Positions 24,734-34,789 of a stretch of DNA of 64,000 nucleotides are shown in pieces (positions within the stretch are counted from its first letter, which is position 1; each line of letters opens with the position of its first letter). The notes under the pieces are model-generated. The model made no database searches, was not told the DNA's origin, and saw only the letters and a list, made by a program, of their open reading frames with translations. This stretch comes from Alphaproteobacteria bacterium (GTDB lineage Bacteria; Pseudomonadota; Alphaproteobacteria; Caulobacterales; Hyphomonadaceae), in assembly GCA_018830285.1 (NCBI GenBank), contig JAHJSB010000023.1:62001-126000 (forward strand). Reading direction: 5' to 3'. The translations under genes were made by a program, and so were the position numbers.

Positions 24734-25597
24734 TTACTCCTGGGGTTGTGGCGCGGCGCCAACCTCCGGTGTTCGCAGGCGCAGGCGACGAATGCGCCGC
24801 GCATCAGCGTCCATGACCTCGATTTCGACACCCGAGGGATGCCGCAGGACCTCGCCGCGGACAGGCACCTTGCCAGCCAGCGCGAACACGACGCCGCCAA
24901 GCGTGTCGATGTCACTATCCATGTCGGCAAGTTCAAGATCAATTCCGGTTTCCTCTGCGAAATCCTCGATTTCGGTGCGCGCGTCGGCCTCCCAGACACG
25001 CTGGCTGCGACGCACGAACATGGGTTCCTCATCGTCGTGTTCGTCTTCGATGTCACCGACGATTTCTTCTACAAGGTCTTCGAGCGACACAAGTCCGTCG
25101 GTGCCGCCATATTCGTCGACCACGAGGGCAAGATGTATGCGCGTTGACTGCATCTTAACAAGCAGATCTGTCAGCTTCATCGAGGGCGGAACATAGAGCA
25201 CCTCTCGGTGCAATCGTTCCAGCGGTTGCTTGGCGGTATCGCCGCCTGTCGCCAGCTCTTTCACGACGTCCTTGATGTGGACGAACCCGATCGGGTCGTC
25301 CAGCGACTCGCGAAACACCGGCAGGCGCGAATGGGTCACTTCAGCGAAGTATTTCAGGAGCTCCGGAAACTCCGTGCCGACTTCGACGGCTTTCACTTCA
25401 GCGCGCGCCACCATGACGTCTTCGACGCGCATCTGTTCGAATTCCTCGATACGCAGGCGCATTTCGTGTGGGCTGGTGGTGGGTTCGCCCATGCCAGGTT
25501 CGGACGGCTGTTCAGCGTTACGGTCCTTGCGGCCGAAGCCGAGCATCTTGCGTAATCGCCCGCTCGGGGCAGGGTCTGAAGGGTCTGGGTCGCTCAT
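24734..25597 (-). CDS. Hemolysin/CorC-type CBS-domain protein
   Basis: Soluble 287-residue protein. Two CBS domains lie at about 65-190: VEDVMVARAEVKAVEVGTEFPELLKYFAEVTHSRLPVFRESLDDPIGFVHIKDVV and LYVPPSMKLTDLLVKMQSTRIHLALVVDEYGGTDGLVSLEDLVEEIVGDIEDEHD. A CorC_HlyC FAD-like C-terminal domain follows (DARTEIEDFAEETGIDLELADMDSDIDTLGGVVFALAGKVPVRGE). It lacks the membrane CNNM domain. CorC-type proteins are linked to magnesium/cobalt efflux. It lies between ybeY and lnt, as in most proteobacteria. Confidence 0.94.
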   Translation of the reverse strand: MSDPDPSDPAPSGRLRKMLGFGRKDRNAEQPSEPGMGEPTTSPHEMRLRIEEFEQMRVEDVMVARAEVKAVEVGTEFPELLKYFAEVTHSRLPVFRESLDDPIGFVHIKDVVKELATGGDTAKQPLERLHREVLYVPPSMKLTDLLVKMQSTRIHLALVVDEYGGTDGLVSLEDLVEEIVGDIEDEHDDEEPMFVRRSQRVWEADARTEIEDFAEETGIDLELADMDSDIDTLGGVVFALAGKVPVRGEVLRHPSGVEIEVMDADARRIRRLRLRTPEVGAAPQPQE

Positions 25598-25609
25598 GTC
25601 GTCGGTGCT

Positions 25610-26059
25610 TTAATCTGAATAATAGGGATTGGCTATGCCCAGAGATGCCAGCGCGGAGATTTCCAGTGATTCCATGATCGCGGCTTCGTCCGGTTGCATA
25701 TGGTCATGGCCGAGCAGGTGAAGGTAACCATGGATCAGGAGATGCGTCAGGTGGTCGGACAGGATTTTAGACTGTGTGGCTGCATCGCGCGCACAAACAC
25801 CGTATCCCACGGCGATATCGCCGAGCAGGGGGCGGTCCATTTCCTGCGCTGGAAAGGACAGGACGTCAGTTGCCTTGTCGAAACCGCGGAAGTCCTTGTT
25901 CAGCTGTCTCAGCACCGCGTCATCGGTCAGCAGGAGCGACACAGTTCCTTCGGCAGGCGCAACGCCGCAACCGGCTGCGAAGGCCCGTCGGCTCAGGGAT
26001 TCAAGGTCTCCGAGGGCGTCCCAGCTGTCGTCTTCCACGATCAGGTCGATATCGATCAT
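25610..26059 (-). CDS. ybeY: Endoribonuclease YbeY
   Basis: Zinc-dependent RNase needed for 16S rRNA 3' maturation and ribosome quality control, 149 residues. The H-x3-H-x5-H metal site is plain: His110, His114 and His120 in [14 protein letters not shown]. Earlier elements are [17 protein letters not shown] and [11 protein letters not shown]. It sits between phoH and the CorC-like gene with short gaps, forming one operon. Confidence 0.97.
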   Translation of the reverse strand: MIDIDLIVEDDSWDALGDLESLSRRAFAAGCGVAPAEGTVSLLLTDDAVLRQLNKDFRGFDKATDVLSFPAQEMDRPLLGDIAVGYGVCARDAATQSKILSDHLTHLLIHGYLHLLGHDHMQPDEAAIMESLEISALASLGIANPYYSD

Positions 26060-26067
26060 GGCGGCTG

Positions 26068-27051
26068 TCAGTCCTCTCCTGCGGCGGCGTAGGCATCGAT
26101 GATGCGGCTGACGAGGCCATGGCGCACGACGTCTGCAGCCGTCAGGTGATAGGCATGGACGCCTTCGACACCGTCCAGGATCTTGAGGGCGTGCTTCATG
26201 CCGGACGGCTGGTGGCCCGGCAGGTCGATCTGGCCTGGGTCGCCAGTGACGACCATGCGGCTGTCCCGGCCCAGGCGCGTCAGCACCATTTTCATTTGCG
26301 CGACCGACGTGTTCTGTGCCTCATCGACGATCACAAATGCGTTCTTGAGGGTGCGTCCGCGCATGAAGGCAAGCGGCGCGACTTCGATCTCGCCACGAGT
26401 CATGCGGCGCTCCATCTGTTCCTGCCCCATGAGTTCGCGCAGCGAATCCCAGATCGGCAGCATGTAGGGATCGACCTTTTCTTCCAGCGTGCCCGGCAGG
26501 AAGCCGAGCTTCTCGCCGGCTTCGACAGCCGGACGGGTCACGATAAGGCGCTGGCGCAGTCCGGAGGTCAGCTCGGCAACGCCGGCAGCGACGGCAAGGA
26601 AGGTCTTGCCCGTGCCGGCAGGCCCGACACCGAACACGAGCGCATTGTCTGAATTGGCCAGCAATTCCAGATATTTCGCCTGTCCGCGCGTCTGGGGCTT
26701 GATCGGCTTCTTCAGGCCAACCAGCCCGCCAAAGGTCTGGGCCGGGGTGCGGGCGGCTTCCAGCGCGCCTTCCAGTTCCATGTCATTGGCCTCGGTGCCG
26801 CTGCGGATGCGGCGTTCAAGCTCTGCGAGTGCCGCTTCGGCAATCGAGACGCCTTCCGCGGTGCCCACCAGGAGAATGCCGCCGCCCTGGCTTTCGGCGC
26901 GCAGATCGTATTCGGCGAGCCGGTTCTCGAGCAGCTGGAGGTGACGGTGATGAGGGCCACACAGGTCCTGCAGCCGCGCGGCATTGCGGACTTCGAAGAT
27001 GCGGCTGACGGGCGCCTCGCGTGAGGTGGGCTTGCGGGGCTTCAGGGTCAC
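26068..27051 (-). CDS. phoH: PhoH family ATPase
   Basis: Cytosolic P-loop NTPase of 327 residues. A KH-like N-terminal region precedes [19 protein letters not shown] (Walker A), [60 protein letters not shown] (Walker B) and [12 protein letters not shown]. The GTG start at 27051 overlaps the miaB stop (GTGA), so translation is coupled. PhoH/YbeZ proteins partner YbeY in RNA metabolism in other bacteria. Confidence 0.96.
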   Translation of the reverse strand: MTLKPRKPTSREAPVSRIFEVRNAARLQDLCGPHHRHLQLLENRLAEYDLRAESQGGGILLVGTAEGVSIAEAALAELERRIRSGTEANDMELEGALEAARTPAQTFGGLVGLKKPIKPQTRGQAKYLELLANSDNALVFGVGPAGTGKTFLAVAAGVAELTSGLRQRLIVTRPAVEAGEKLGFLPGTLEEKVDPYMLPIWDSLRELMGQEQMERRMTRGEIEVAPLAFMRGRTLKNAFVIVDEAQNTSVAQMKMVLTRLGRDSRMVVTGDPGQIDLPGHQPSGMKHALKILDGVEGVHAYHLTAADVVRHGLVSRIIDAYAAAGED

Positions 27052-28424
27052 GCAGCGGCCTCGCGGGCCGAGATGAACTCGCCTGTCAGGGAATTAAGGC
27101 TGGAATCCACGACGTGTACCGACGCGATCTGGCCGATCAGCTCAGTCGGGCCGTTGAAGTGGACGGCTTGCTGGTAAGGGGAGCGGCCATGAACCTGGCC
27201 CGGCTGACGCCCCTTTCCGGTGACAAGCACGTCGAGCGTCTGGCCGACCTGGGACGCGTTGAAGGCCGTCTGCTGGTCGCGTAGCAAGGCCTGCAGCGCC
27301 TGGAGCCGGGCATTCTTCACGTCTTCGGGAACCTGGCCGAACATTTCAGCAGCGGGTGTGCCGGGACGCCTGGAATACTTGAACGAATAGGCCGTGGCGA
27401 ACCCGGTCTGGCGCACGAGGTCCATCGTCGCCTCGAAATCGGCATCCGTTTCGCCGGGAAAGCCGACAATGAAATCCGACGCGAGGGCAATGCCGGGGCG
27501 CGCCGTACGCACTTTCGCGATGATGTCGTGGAATTCTGCCGCCGTGTGGCCGCGATTCATCGCCTTGAGTATCCGATCCGAACCGGACTGAACGGGCAGG
27601 TGCAGGAAGGGCATCATTTCCGGCGTGTCGCCATGTGCGGCAATCAGGTCGTCGTCCATGTCGCGCGGGTGGCTGGTCGTGTAGCGGATGCGGTCGATCC
27701 CGCCGATTTTTGCAATGTGGCGGCAAAGCTGGCCGAGGTCCCAGTCCGGCCCCCCTTCGATGGCAGGTGCTGCACCATGGAAAGCATTGACGTTCTGGCC
27801 GAGGAGCGAAATTTCGCGCACGCCCTGTGACGCAAGGCTGCGCGCCTCAACGACGATATCCTCGACGCTGCGGGAGAGTTCGGCACCGCGCGTATAAGGC
27901 ACGACACAGAACGTACAGAACTTGTCGCAACCTTCCTGTACCGAGAGGAAGGCTGTCGGGCCGTCTGCGGCGCGTGCTTTGGGCAGGGCGTCGAATTTTT
28001 CCAGCGTGTCGAATTCGGTTTCCAGGCGGTCGCCGACGGCACGGCTGGCGCGGGCAATCATTTCCGGCAGCTTGTGATAGGCCTGCGGGCCAAGCACGAG
28101 GTCGACGGCGGGCTGGCGGCGGATCAGTTCCTCGCCTTCGGCCTGGGCGACGCAACCGGCAACAGCGATGGTCATGCGCCCGCCGGACGCTTCTTTCATC
28201 CGCTTGAGCTGGCCGAGCTCGGAATAGACCTTTTCGGTCGCCTTTTCGCGGATGTGACAGGTATTGAGCACGACAAGGTCAGCCTGCTCGGGCCCGTCCA
28301 CCGGCGCATAGCCGAGCGGGCGCAGCACATCGCGCATGCGTTCGGAATCATAGACGTTCATCTGGCAGCCATAGGTCTTGATAAACAGGCCCTTGGGCGG
28401 CTTCGCAGTATCGGTTGAATTCAT
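27048..28424 (-). CDS. miaB: tRNA-2-methylthio-N6-isopentenyladenosine37 synthase
   Basis: Radical-SAM methylthiotransferase acting on A37 of tRNAs, 458 residues. N-terminal UPF0004 domain with [32 protein letters not shown] and GCVAQAEG supplies three cysteines for the second 4Fe-4S cluster. The radical-SAM motif is CDKFCTFC, followed by [12 protein letters not shown] and [14 protein letters not shown]-terminal TRAM domain follows ([30 protein letters not shown]). It heads the minus-strand block running to trmB. Confidence 0.97.
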   Translation of the reverse strand: MNSTDTAKPPKGLFIKTYGCQMNVYDSERMRDVLRPLGYAPVDGPEQADLVVLNTCHIREKATEKVYSELGQLKRMKEASGGRMTIAVAGCVAQAEGEELIRRQPAVDLVLGPQAYHKLPEMIARASRAVGDRLETEFDTLEKFDALPKARAADGPTAFLSVQEGCDKFCTFCVVPYTRGAELSRSVEDIVVEARSLASQGVREISLLGQNVNAFHGAAPAIEGGPDWDLGQLCRHIAKIGGIDRIRYTTSHPRDMDDDLIAAHGDTPEMMPFLHLPVQSGSDRILKAMNRGHTAAEFHDIIAKVRTARPGIALASDFIVGFPGETDADFEATMDLVRQTGFATAYSFKYSRRPGTPAAEMFGQVPEDVKNARLQALQALLRDQQTAFNASQVGQTLDVLVTGKGRQPGQVHGRSPYQQAVHFNGPTELIGQIASVHVVDSSLNSLTGEFISAREAAA

Positions 28425-28584
28425 CCGCGGGCTTATGCCTGAAAAGCGCCTGTCCTGCCAGAACCTTGTGCGCCCCCGCCTGTATCGCAGCCTGGGAACG
28501 GTCCGTCTGTGACAAAGCCTTCACACACGGGCAAACCGGGCTAGGGTGCGGCCAAGTCAATCTAGAAGGAGGCCGGGGAGGCCC

Positions 28585-30333
28585 ATGGAAAATTTTGTAA
28601 ACCTTATCCGGAACGTCAGCGGGTTCATCTGGGGGGGCGCTTGGAACGGCGAAGCCATCCTTCCAATGGGGCCGCTGGCGTTCGTTTTGCTGGGAACCGG
28701 ACTGTTCTTCATGTTCCGTTTGGGCGGCCGGCCCCTGCGACGCTTCTTCCCGGCCCTGAAGGAAGTATGGGACGGCCGGAAGGCGCAAGGCGAAGACGGC
28801 GCCATCACGCCCTGGCAAGCCTTGTCGACCGCGCTGTCGGGACAAGTGGGTACCGGCAATCTCGCGGGTGTGGCGACCGCCATCACGCTGGGCGGCGCCG
28901 GCGCAATCTTCTGGATGTGGGTGACCGCGATTTTCGGCATGGCGCTCGCCTTCTCGGAAAGCTCACTGGCCGTTAAATACCGTGAGACCGACGAATATGG
29001 CCGCATCAATGGCGGACCCATGTATTATATCAAGAACGGTCTTGGTAAGAACTGGGGCTGGCTGGCCGTCATTTTCTGTATCGGTACGCTGTTCTCGGCG
29101 ATGGCGACGGGCTCGATGATCCAGGCGAACTCGATTGCCCAGACGGCCGTGGAAACCGCCCGGTCCAACTTTGGTGTCTCGATTCCGCCATGGTCCATCG
29201 GCCTTGTCCTGGCCGGGCTGGTGTTTGCCGTCATTATCGGCGGTATCAAGTCGATCGGTTCGGTTGCCGGTAAGGTCGTCCCGGTCATGGCAGCAGCCTA
29301 CGTGCTTGCCGCGCTGGTCGTGCTCATCCTCAATGCCTCCGAAATTCCGCATGCTTTCGGGACAATCTTCGCATCGGCCTTCGGCCTGCAGGAAGCGGTT
29401 GGCGGCGCAGCCGGTTACACGATGGCAGCGGCGGTTCGCGCGGGTGTCGCCCGCGGTCTGTTCTCGAATGAGGCCGGTCAGGGTTCGGCCCCGATTGCTC
29501 ACGCGGCAGCGCAGACAAAGAATCCGACCCAGCAGGGTGAAATCGCCATGATCGGCGTGTTCATCGACACGATCGTGATCTGCACCATGACCGCACTGGT
29601 CATCCTGACGGTCTCGGGCGACTTCAAGCGGAGCCCGGCCCTGATTGCAGCAGAGCAATGTGTTGCCACCAATGCGGCGGCGCTGCCGGATGGCACCACC
29701 GTCGGAGACCTGTTCCCATCTGCGTATCAGGATGGCCGGGACGCCATCGTCGCCGCACGCGGCGCCGAGGCAGCCGGGTTCCTTCAGGCCTGCCGCGATG
29801 GCGGCCTGAACCTCGGGATCGACCTGCCGCATTCGGCAACCGAGGCTGATGAGGCAGCCTATTTTGCCAAAGCCCTTGCGTCGGCGTCTGATCCAGCCGT
29901 GCTGAACGAGGTTCGCTACGTGTATGAAACAGACGCGGAATCGTCCGGCATCACGGCGCGGGCCTATGGTGCGGCGCTGCCGTATGGCGAATGGGTAGTG
30001 ACCATTGCGCTGTTCTTCTTCGCGTTCACCACGATCATTGGCTGGACCTATTATGGCGAACAGGCTGTGACCTATCTGCTTGGCGAGTGGGCGACCCATC
30101 CGTTCCGGTATCTCTGGGTGATCGTTGTCTTCGCCGGCACGCTCGTCACGGATACGGATGCGCTGTGGCTGCTCGGTGATATCGCCAATGCGTCGATGGC
30201 ATTCCCGAACCTGATTGCGCTGCTGGCCCTGTCAGGGGTGGTGTATGCGATGCACAAGCGCAATGGCGATCCTGATGCAGGCCACCCCGTGCATGACTAC
30301 AGGGAAGAGCCCCGCCATCCCGAACAGGAATAG
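28585..30333 (+). CDS. Sodium:alanine symporter (AGCS family)
   Basis: Inner-membrane Na+-coupled amino-acid importer, 582 residues, with about eleven hydrophobic helices. Family signatures are GTGNLAGVATAITLGGAGAIFWMW, FSESSLAVKYRETDEYGRINGGPMYYI, RAGVARGLFSNEAGQGSAPIAHAAA and FFFAFTTIIGWTYYGEQA. A soluble insertion of about 110 residues after the DFKRSP segment (roughly 345-455) is larger than in the shortest family members. ATG 28585 has GGAGG upstream. It is monocistronic, ended by a strong terminator. Confidence 0.94.
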   Translation: MENFVNLIRNVSGFIWGGAWNGEAILPMGPLAFVLLGTGLFFMFRLGGRPLRRFFPALKEVWDGRKAQGEDGAITPWQALSTALSGQVGTGNLAGVATAITLGGAGAIFWMWVTAIFGMALAFSESSLAVKYRETDEYGRINGGPMYYIKNGLGKNWGWLAVIFCIGTLFSAMATGSMIQANSIAQTAVETARSNFGVSIPPWSIGLVLAGLVFAVIIGGIKSIGSVAGKVVPVMAAAYVLAALVVLILNASEIPHAFGTIFASAFGLQEAVGGAAGYTMAAAVRAGVARGLFSNEAGQGSAPIAHAAAQTKNPTQQGEIAMIGVFIDTIVICTMTALVILTVSGDFKRSPALIAAEQCVATNAAALPDGTTVGDLFPSAYQDGRDAIVAARGAEAAGFLQACRDGGLNLGIDLPHSATEADEAAYFAKALASASDPAVLNEVRYVYETDAESSGITARAYGAALPYGEWVVTIALFFFAFTTIIGWTYYGEQAVTYLLGEWATHPFRYLWVIVVFAGTLVTDTDALWLLGDIANASMAFPNLIALLALSGVVYAMHKRNGDPDAGHPVHDYREEPRHPEQE

Positions 30334-30351
30334 GCGCTGATCCCGATCAGG

Positions 30352-30390
30352 AAGCCCCGTTCCCGCGTCGCCGGGAGCGGGGCTTTTTTT
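30352..30390 (+). terminator. Rho-independent terminator of the alanine symporter gene
   Basis: AAGCCCCGTTCCCG and CGGGAGCGGGGCTT pair (30352-30365 with 30372-30385), with a 6-base loop and a run of seven T ending at 30390. It begins 19 bases after the stop codon. Confidence 0.92.
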
Positions 30391-30480
30391 GTGGCCTTGC
30401 TCGCGCGAGAGGCGATTGGCGGGTTCCGTCAGAGGCGAATTTCTGGCTTAATGGCTTGGTAACGTGTGGGGACACCGAGC

Positions 30481-32079
30481 ATGAAACTGAAATTCGCTCT
30501 CAGCCTGGTTGCCAGCTTTGTCTACCTGACAAGTGCCGCATTTGCCCAGCCGCGGGTCGCTCTGGTGATCGGAAATTCCAATTATGACCAGTCGGGGTGG
30601 GAACTGCCGAACCCGGTCAAGGACGCAGACCTGATTTCGGATACGCTGAGAGGCATCGGTTTCGACGTCACACTGGTCAAGGATGCGACCGAGGACGAAA
30701 TGGAAGTCGCCTTCCAGGGCTATGGCGAGCGGCTGAGGGCCGCTGGAACAGACGCGATTGGCGTGTTCTATTATGCAGGCCACGGGGTCCAGTCTGAGGG
30801 GCTCAATTATCTTGTCCCCATCGACGCAAACGCGCGGACCGAACAGGACCTCTGGCGACAGGCGCCCCGGCTGGGCGACGCGCTGCAATACATCAACAGC
30901 GCGGGCAATTCGGTCAATTTCGTGATCCTGGATGCTTGCCGCAACAATCCGCTGCCGAGTGCGACGCGCGACGTTTCTGGCGGGCTGGCGCCTGTCGGAC
31001 GGGCGCGCGGATTGCTGATTTCCTATGCGACCGAGCCCGGTTTCACGGCTTTTGACGGCGAGAACGAGCACAGCCCGTTTACCGAAGCGCTGGCGGCGGT
31101 CCTGCCGGTAGATGGCCTGATCGCCGAACAGGTGTTCAAGCGCGTCGCGGACCGCGTCAGCGCTGCCACGGATGGCGCCCAGACGCCGTTCTACAATAGC
31201 GGCCTGACCGGCGAGGACATCTGCTTTGCCCGGTGCGCGGCCGGTGGCGGCATTTCGAGCGCCGAGCAGACCGTGTTCGACCTGGCCGAGAGCCCTTGCG
31301 AATACGCCGCTTTCCTAGACCAGTATCCGGCGAGCCCGCTGGCAACGCTGGCGAGGACGCGGGCAGAGGGCTGTAACGGCGTCGCCGGAGGAAGCGGACG
31401 GGATGTGGCAGCCCTGTCGGAGGACATTCCGGGCGCACCTGCGGATTCCGCGCCGTGGACGCCCACGGTTGTCGCGGCCGGATCTGATCTCAGCGCCTCG
31501 CTCGCGTGCATTGCGGATCATGCGAAAGCCGACATGTGCAAGCCGGACGACTGGAGCCAGGTCTACGAGAACTGCAAGACCTACGAACACGCCTTGCTGG
31601 ACGATGGCAGCCTGCTGCAGGCGGTCGGCGGCGGCATGTGCACAGCCGCCGGCTGGCCGGCGCTGATGAAGCGCTACACATGGGAAGCGCAGAACGAAGA
31701 CGCCTTTCGCGACAAGTACGCTGCCCAGCCGGATGATTTCCGTTCAGCGATGACCTGCCTCGATGCCTATGCCCGCACGGATCGCTGTACCGAGCGACGC
31801 TGGAGCGAAGTCGCCGAGACCTGCCGCACCCAAGAGCACGAGCGCCTGAATGACGGCGTGCTGCATGCGGCCGTGAAGGCGGGCCAGTGCTCGGCCAAGG
31901 GCTGGGGGACGCTGCAGATCCGGCTAGGGGCTGTCAGCGGCTATCTCGAGCAGAAATCGGTCGTGCCTTATGTGCAGGAGCAGATGAAGAGCAAGATGCC
32001 GATCCAGCAGCAGTCTCCAGATCTTGGCGACATGCTGAAGGACGACGACTACACCAAGCAACAGGTCAAAAAGTACTGA
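30481..32079 (+). CDS. Secreted caspase-like (C14) protein with twin four-cysteine repeat
   Basis: 532 residues from ATG 30481 (the upstream GTG-initiated frame adds five residues). Residues 1-22 form a signal peptide ending AFA-Q, so the protein acts outside the cytosol. A caspase p20-like domain follows: [27 protein letters not shown], His101 in FYYAGHGVQ and Cys153 in ILDACRNNP. After a linker with a YP-type helical segment ([20 protein letters not shown]), two homologous repeats occur at about residues 338-400 and 421-483. Each has C-x9-C-x11-C-x21-C spacing and shared CK/RTxEH and GW motifs. Orthocaspases usually cleave after Arg/Lys. Substrate and the repeat's role are unknown. Confidence 0.88.
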   Translation: MKLKFALSLVASFVYLTSAAFAQPRVALVIGNSNYDQSGWELPNPVKDADLISDTLRGIGFDVTLVKDATEDEMEVAFQGYGERLRAAGTDAIGVFYYAGHGVQSEGLNYLVPIDANARTEQDLWRQAPRLGDALQYINSAGNSVNFVILDACRNNPLPSATRDVSGGLAPVGRARGLLISYATEPGFTAFDGENEHSPFTEALAAVLPVDGLIAEQVFKRVADRVSAATDGAQTPFYNSGLTGEDICFARCAAGGGISSAEQTVFDLAESPCEYAAFLDQYPASPLATLARTRAEGCNGVAGGSGRDVAALSEDIPGAPADSAPWTPTVVAAGSDLSASLACIADHAKADMCKPDDWSQVYENCKTYEHALLDDGSLLQAVGGGMCTAAGWPALMKRYTWEAQNEDAFRDKYAAQPDDFRSAMTCLDAYARTDRCTERRWSEVAETCRTQEHERLNDGVLHAAVKAGQCSAKGWGTLQIRLGAVSGYLEQKSVVPYVQEQMKSKMPIQQQSPDLGDMLKDDDYTKQQVKKY

Positions 32080-32178
32080 TTGTCGGGGCCGTCAGGTACT
32101 GCGCATGACCATCGGAACGATGCATACTGCTTCGCGGCAGGGCTATCTGTCTATCTTTTGCGCGCCGGGAATTGGCCT

Positions 32179-32243
32179 GTGGCGGGTGAAAACGCAAGGG
32201 TGTGGTCAGGGCGAGCCGGCGGGGCGCTCAGGGGTGGCAAGGG
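32179..32243 (+). repeat. Scattered G-rich units of the GTGGCARGGG type
   Basis: GTGGCGGGTGA at 32179, GTGGTCAGGGC at 32202 and GTGGCAAGGGC at 32234 lie in the gap between the caspase-like gene and rpmE. They are close to but not fully in 11-base phase, so the array looks decayed. Confidence 0.35.
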
Positions 32244-32275
32244 CGAAGCCGGTCCAGACTCTGGCCCCGAAATGA

Positions 32276-32301
32276 GAAAAACCCCGGCCATAAGGCCGGG
32301 G
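32276..32301 (-). terminator. Rho-independent terminator of rpmE
   Basis: A perfect 8-base stem CCCCGGCC/GGCCGGGG with an ATAA loop (32282-32301) is followed on the minus strand by TTTTTC. It lies 38 bases after the rpmE stop. Confidence 0.88.
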
Positions 32302-32338
32302 CGTTCCCACTCTACGCATCATAGAAGACCCGTCGGTC

Positions 32339-32557
32339 TTACATGAAGCCTTTGAACTTGTCCTTGAAGCGCGACACGCGGCCACCGCGGTCGAGCATCT
32401 TGCCGTCGCCGCCAGTCCACGCTGGATGCGACTTGGAGTCAATATCCAGAACCAGCTTGTCGCCTTCGGCGCCATAGGTGGAACGGGTCTGGTACTCGGT
32501 GCCATCGGTCATCACAACGTTGATGAAGTGATAATCGGGATGCCCTTCTTTTTTCAT
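32339..32557 (-). CDS. rpmE: 50S ribosomal protein L31
   Basis: Large-subunit bridge protein of 72 residues: [44 protein letters not shown], then [12 protein letters not shown]. It lacks the four zinc-binding cysteines, so it is the C-minus form. The frame is open far upstream to 33145, but only the last 72 codons match L31, and the ATG at 32557 follows AGAGG at a usable distance. Confidence 0.97.
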   Translation of the reverse strand: MKKEGHPDYHFINVVMTDGTEYQTRSTYGAEGDKLVLDIDSKSHPAWTGGDGKMLDRGGRVSRFKDKFKGFM

Positions 32558-32719
32558 AGCCTGGGCCTCTCTATGTAGCCTGGTGTAACGGGTTGAATTC
32601 GCACGAGGTGCGCTGGCATGTCTCAGCCATTTTTCGAAGCCCGGCGTGTAACTGAAACAGCGGCGTCCCGCAAGAGGGCGCTTGCATTGAATTGATGCGT
32701 GCGCGCAGAAAGAACTCCC

Positions 32720-34558
32720 ATGGCCGATACAGAAACCAGCCTCGTCGAGGATCGCCGCACCACGCTTCCCGAGGGCGGGGAGGGCATGGCGCGGCCGAAG
32801 GGCCGCAGCCTGAAGCCCCTGACGCTGCTCCTGCCGTACTTCAAGAAACATTGGGTGACGGTCGGCGTTGCGCTGGTTTTCCTCATCCTGGCGGCTGCCG
32901 CCAGCCTGTTCATTCCGATCCTGCTGGGGCAGGCGGCTGATGCCGGCCGTTCTGCCGACGGCAATGTCCAGACCCTGCTGACCCTGATCAATGAGGCCTT
33001 TTTCTGGGTGTTCCTGGCGGCGATCGCTTCGGGCCTGCTGGGCGCGGTGCGTTTCTACTTTGTCTCGCGCTTCGGCGAGCGGGTGGCGGCTGACCTGCGC
33101 CGTGACCTCTATGCCCATCTCCTGAAGCTCTCGCCCGCCTATCACTCGAAGATGCGCTCTGGCGAAGCCGTGTCACGCCTGACGGCGGACATAACCCTGA
33201 TCGAGACCTTCCTTGGCACGTCTGCCTCGCTGGCCACCCGTACGCTGCTGACGACGACGGGCGCGCTGGTCATGATGATGGTGGTGAACTGGAAGCTTGG
33301 CCTGACGCTTCTGGCCATGCTGCCGGTCGCGGTCCTGCCGGTGATGGGGATTGGCCGTATCATCAGGAAAATGTCGAACCGGGCGCAATCACGCCTGTCA
33401 GATGCCGGGGCGGAGGCTGCCGAAGCGCTCGACGCGATCGAACTGGTCCAGGCCTATGGCCGCGAAGCGGGGCGGCTTGCCTCGTTCACGACGGCCATAG
33501 AGGCGACGTTCGATGCCGCGATGAAACGGATCGGTGCCCGCGCGATCATGATCGTGATGGTGTCGGTGTTGCTGTTTGGCGGCTTTGTGGGGGTGCTGTG
33601 GCTCGGCGCGCGCAGTGTGGCGACGGGTGAGATGACATTCGGCAATCTCGCCTCCATGGTGATGTATGCGCTATATGCGGGGTCCGGCATCGGCATGCTG
33701 GCGGAAGTCTATGGTGAAGTGATGCGGGCGGCGGGCGCCGCTGACCGTGCCGCTGAAGTGCTGAACACCGAGATCGAGATCGAAGCGCCGGAACACCCGG
33801 TGGCGCTGCCCGCAAAGGTCGCCGGCGCGCTGGCATTCGATCATGTGACGTTCCGCTATGGCCACGAGACGCTCTCGGCGCTGGAGGATTTTTCACTGTC
33901 GGTGAAGCCGGGCGAGTTTGTTGCGCTTGTTGGCCCGAGCGGGGCCGGCAAGACGACCGTGTTCCGGCTGGCGTTGCGCCTGTTCGATCCCCAGGCCGGG
34001 AACGTGACGCTCGATGGCGTGCCGTCGGTCTTGGCAGACCCGGCTGACTGGCGCCGGCAGTTTGCCTATGCGCCGCAGGAGTCGGCGCTGTTCACAGGTA
34101 CGGCGGCGGAGAACATTGCTTTCGGCACCGACAATCCGGACGAAAAGCTGCTGGAACATGCTGCGCGGATGGCGGAGGCGATGGACTTCCTGTCGGCCAA
34201 GGATGGCCTTGCGACGGATCTTGGCCAGAAGGGACGCAGCCTGTCGGGCGGCCAGCGCCAGCGCGTGGCACTGGCCAGGGCCCTGGTGCGGGACGCGCCC
34301 GTCCTGTTGCTGGATGAGGCAACCAGCGCGCTCGATTCCGAGAGCGAGGCCGCCGTGCGCCGCGCGATTGCGAATGCTGCCGAGGGCCGCACGACACTGG
34401 TGATCGCGCACCGCCTGTCGACGGTGCGGCGGGCCGACCGGATCGTGGTGATGGAGCAGGGTCGGATCGTCGAGGAAGGCACGCACGACCAGCTGGTCGC
34501 GCAAGGCGGGCTCTATGCGCGACTGGCCGAACTGCAGTTTGCCAGCGAAACGGCCTAG
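32720..34558 (+). CDS. ABC exporter, fused membrane and ATPase domains
   Basis: Half-transporter of the ABCB/MsbA type, 612 residues, working as a dimer in the inner membrane. Six transmembrane helices at about 40-320 (including [21 protein letters not shown]) precede the nucleotide-binding domain: Walker [11 protein letters not shown]-loop in [10 protein letters not shown], signature LSGGQRQR, Walker [13 protein letters not shown] and H-loop VIAHRLST. The ATG at 32720 is preferred to a GTG seven codons upstream. Substrate is unknown. Its stop overlaps the convergent small gene by three bases. Confidence 0.94.
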   Translation: MADTETSLVEDRRTTLPEGGEGMARPKGRSLKPLTLLLPYFKKHWVTVGVALVFLILAAAASLFIPILLGQAADAGRSADGNVQTLLTLINEAFFWVFLAAIASGLLGAVRFYFVSRFGERVAADLRRDLYAHLLKLSPAYHSKMRSGEAVSRLTADITLIETFLGTSASLATRTLLTTTGALVMMMVVNWKLGLTLLAMLPVAVLPVMGIGRIIRKMSNRAQSRLSDAGAEAAEALDAIELVQAYGREAGRLASFTTAIEATFDAAMKRIGARAIMIVMVSVLLFGGFVGVLWLGARSVATGEMTFGNLASMVMYALYAGSGIGMLAEVYGEVMRAAGAADRAAEVLNTEIEIEAPEHPVALPAKVAGALAFDHVTFRYGHETLSALEDFSLSVKPGEFVALVGPSGAGKTTVFRLALRLFDPQAGNVTLDGVPSVLADPADWRRQFAYAPQESALFTGTAAENIAFGTDNPDEKLLEHAARMAEAMDFLSAKDGLATDLGQKGRSLSGGQRQRVALARALVRDAPVLLLDEATSALDSESEAAVRRAIANAAEGRTTLVIAHRLSTVRRADRIVVMEQGRIVEEGTHDQLVAQGGLYARLAELQFASETA

Positions 34559-34713
34559 GCCTTGCGCAGTTTCTTGACCTTGCCGTCAATGGTGAAGGCA
34601 AAGGCGAGCGACAGGATCAGTGGCACCCAGATGGGCAGTTCGCCAAGCCCGGGCGCGCCGAACGCTGCTGCCAGGTGATCGTCAACGCACCACCATAAAA
34701 GCCATAACCACAT
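34555..34713 (-). CDS. Small membrane protein of 52 residues, unknown function
   Basis: An intact reading frame from ATG 34713 to TAG 34555, with GCGGAG seven bases upstream of the start. The product begins MWLWLLWWCVDDHL, has one hydrophobic helix (LPIWVPLILSLAFAF) and ends with a basic tail ([10 protein letters not shown]), suggesting a single-span inner-membrane protein with the basic end inside. The stop overlaps the end of the ABC exporter gene tail to tail. The codons use G/C third positions like its neighbours. I recognise no family. Confidence 0.65.
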   Translation of the reverse strand: MWLWLLWWCVDDHLAAAFGAPGLGELPIWVPLILSLAFAFTIDGKVKKLRKA

Positions 34714-34789
34714 GATATTTCTCCGCTAACTCGAACACCTCACAGGGTTGAGATAGCGAAGGATGGGATGGATTGACAGGGGCAGGGCC

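Noticed and set aside
30481-32079. Reading the caspase-like protein as an abortive-infection (gasdermin/CBASS-type) effector
   Set aside because: It is predicted to be exported, stands alone between a symporter and rpmE, and no gasdermin, cyclase, TIR or STAND gene is nearby.
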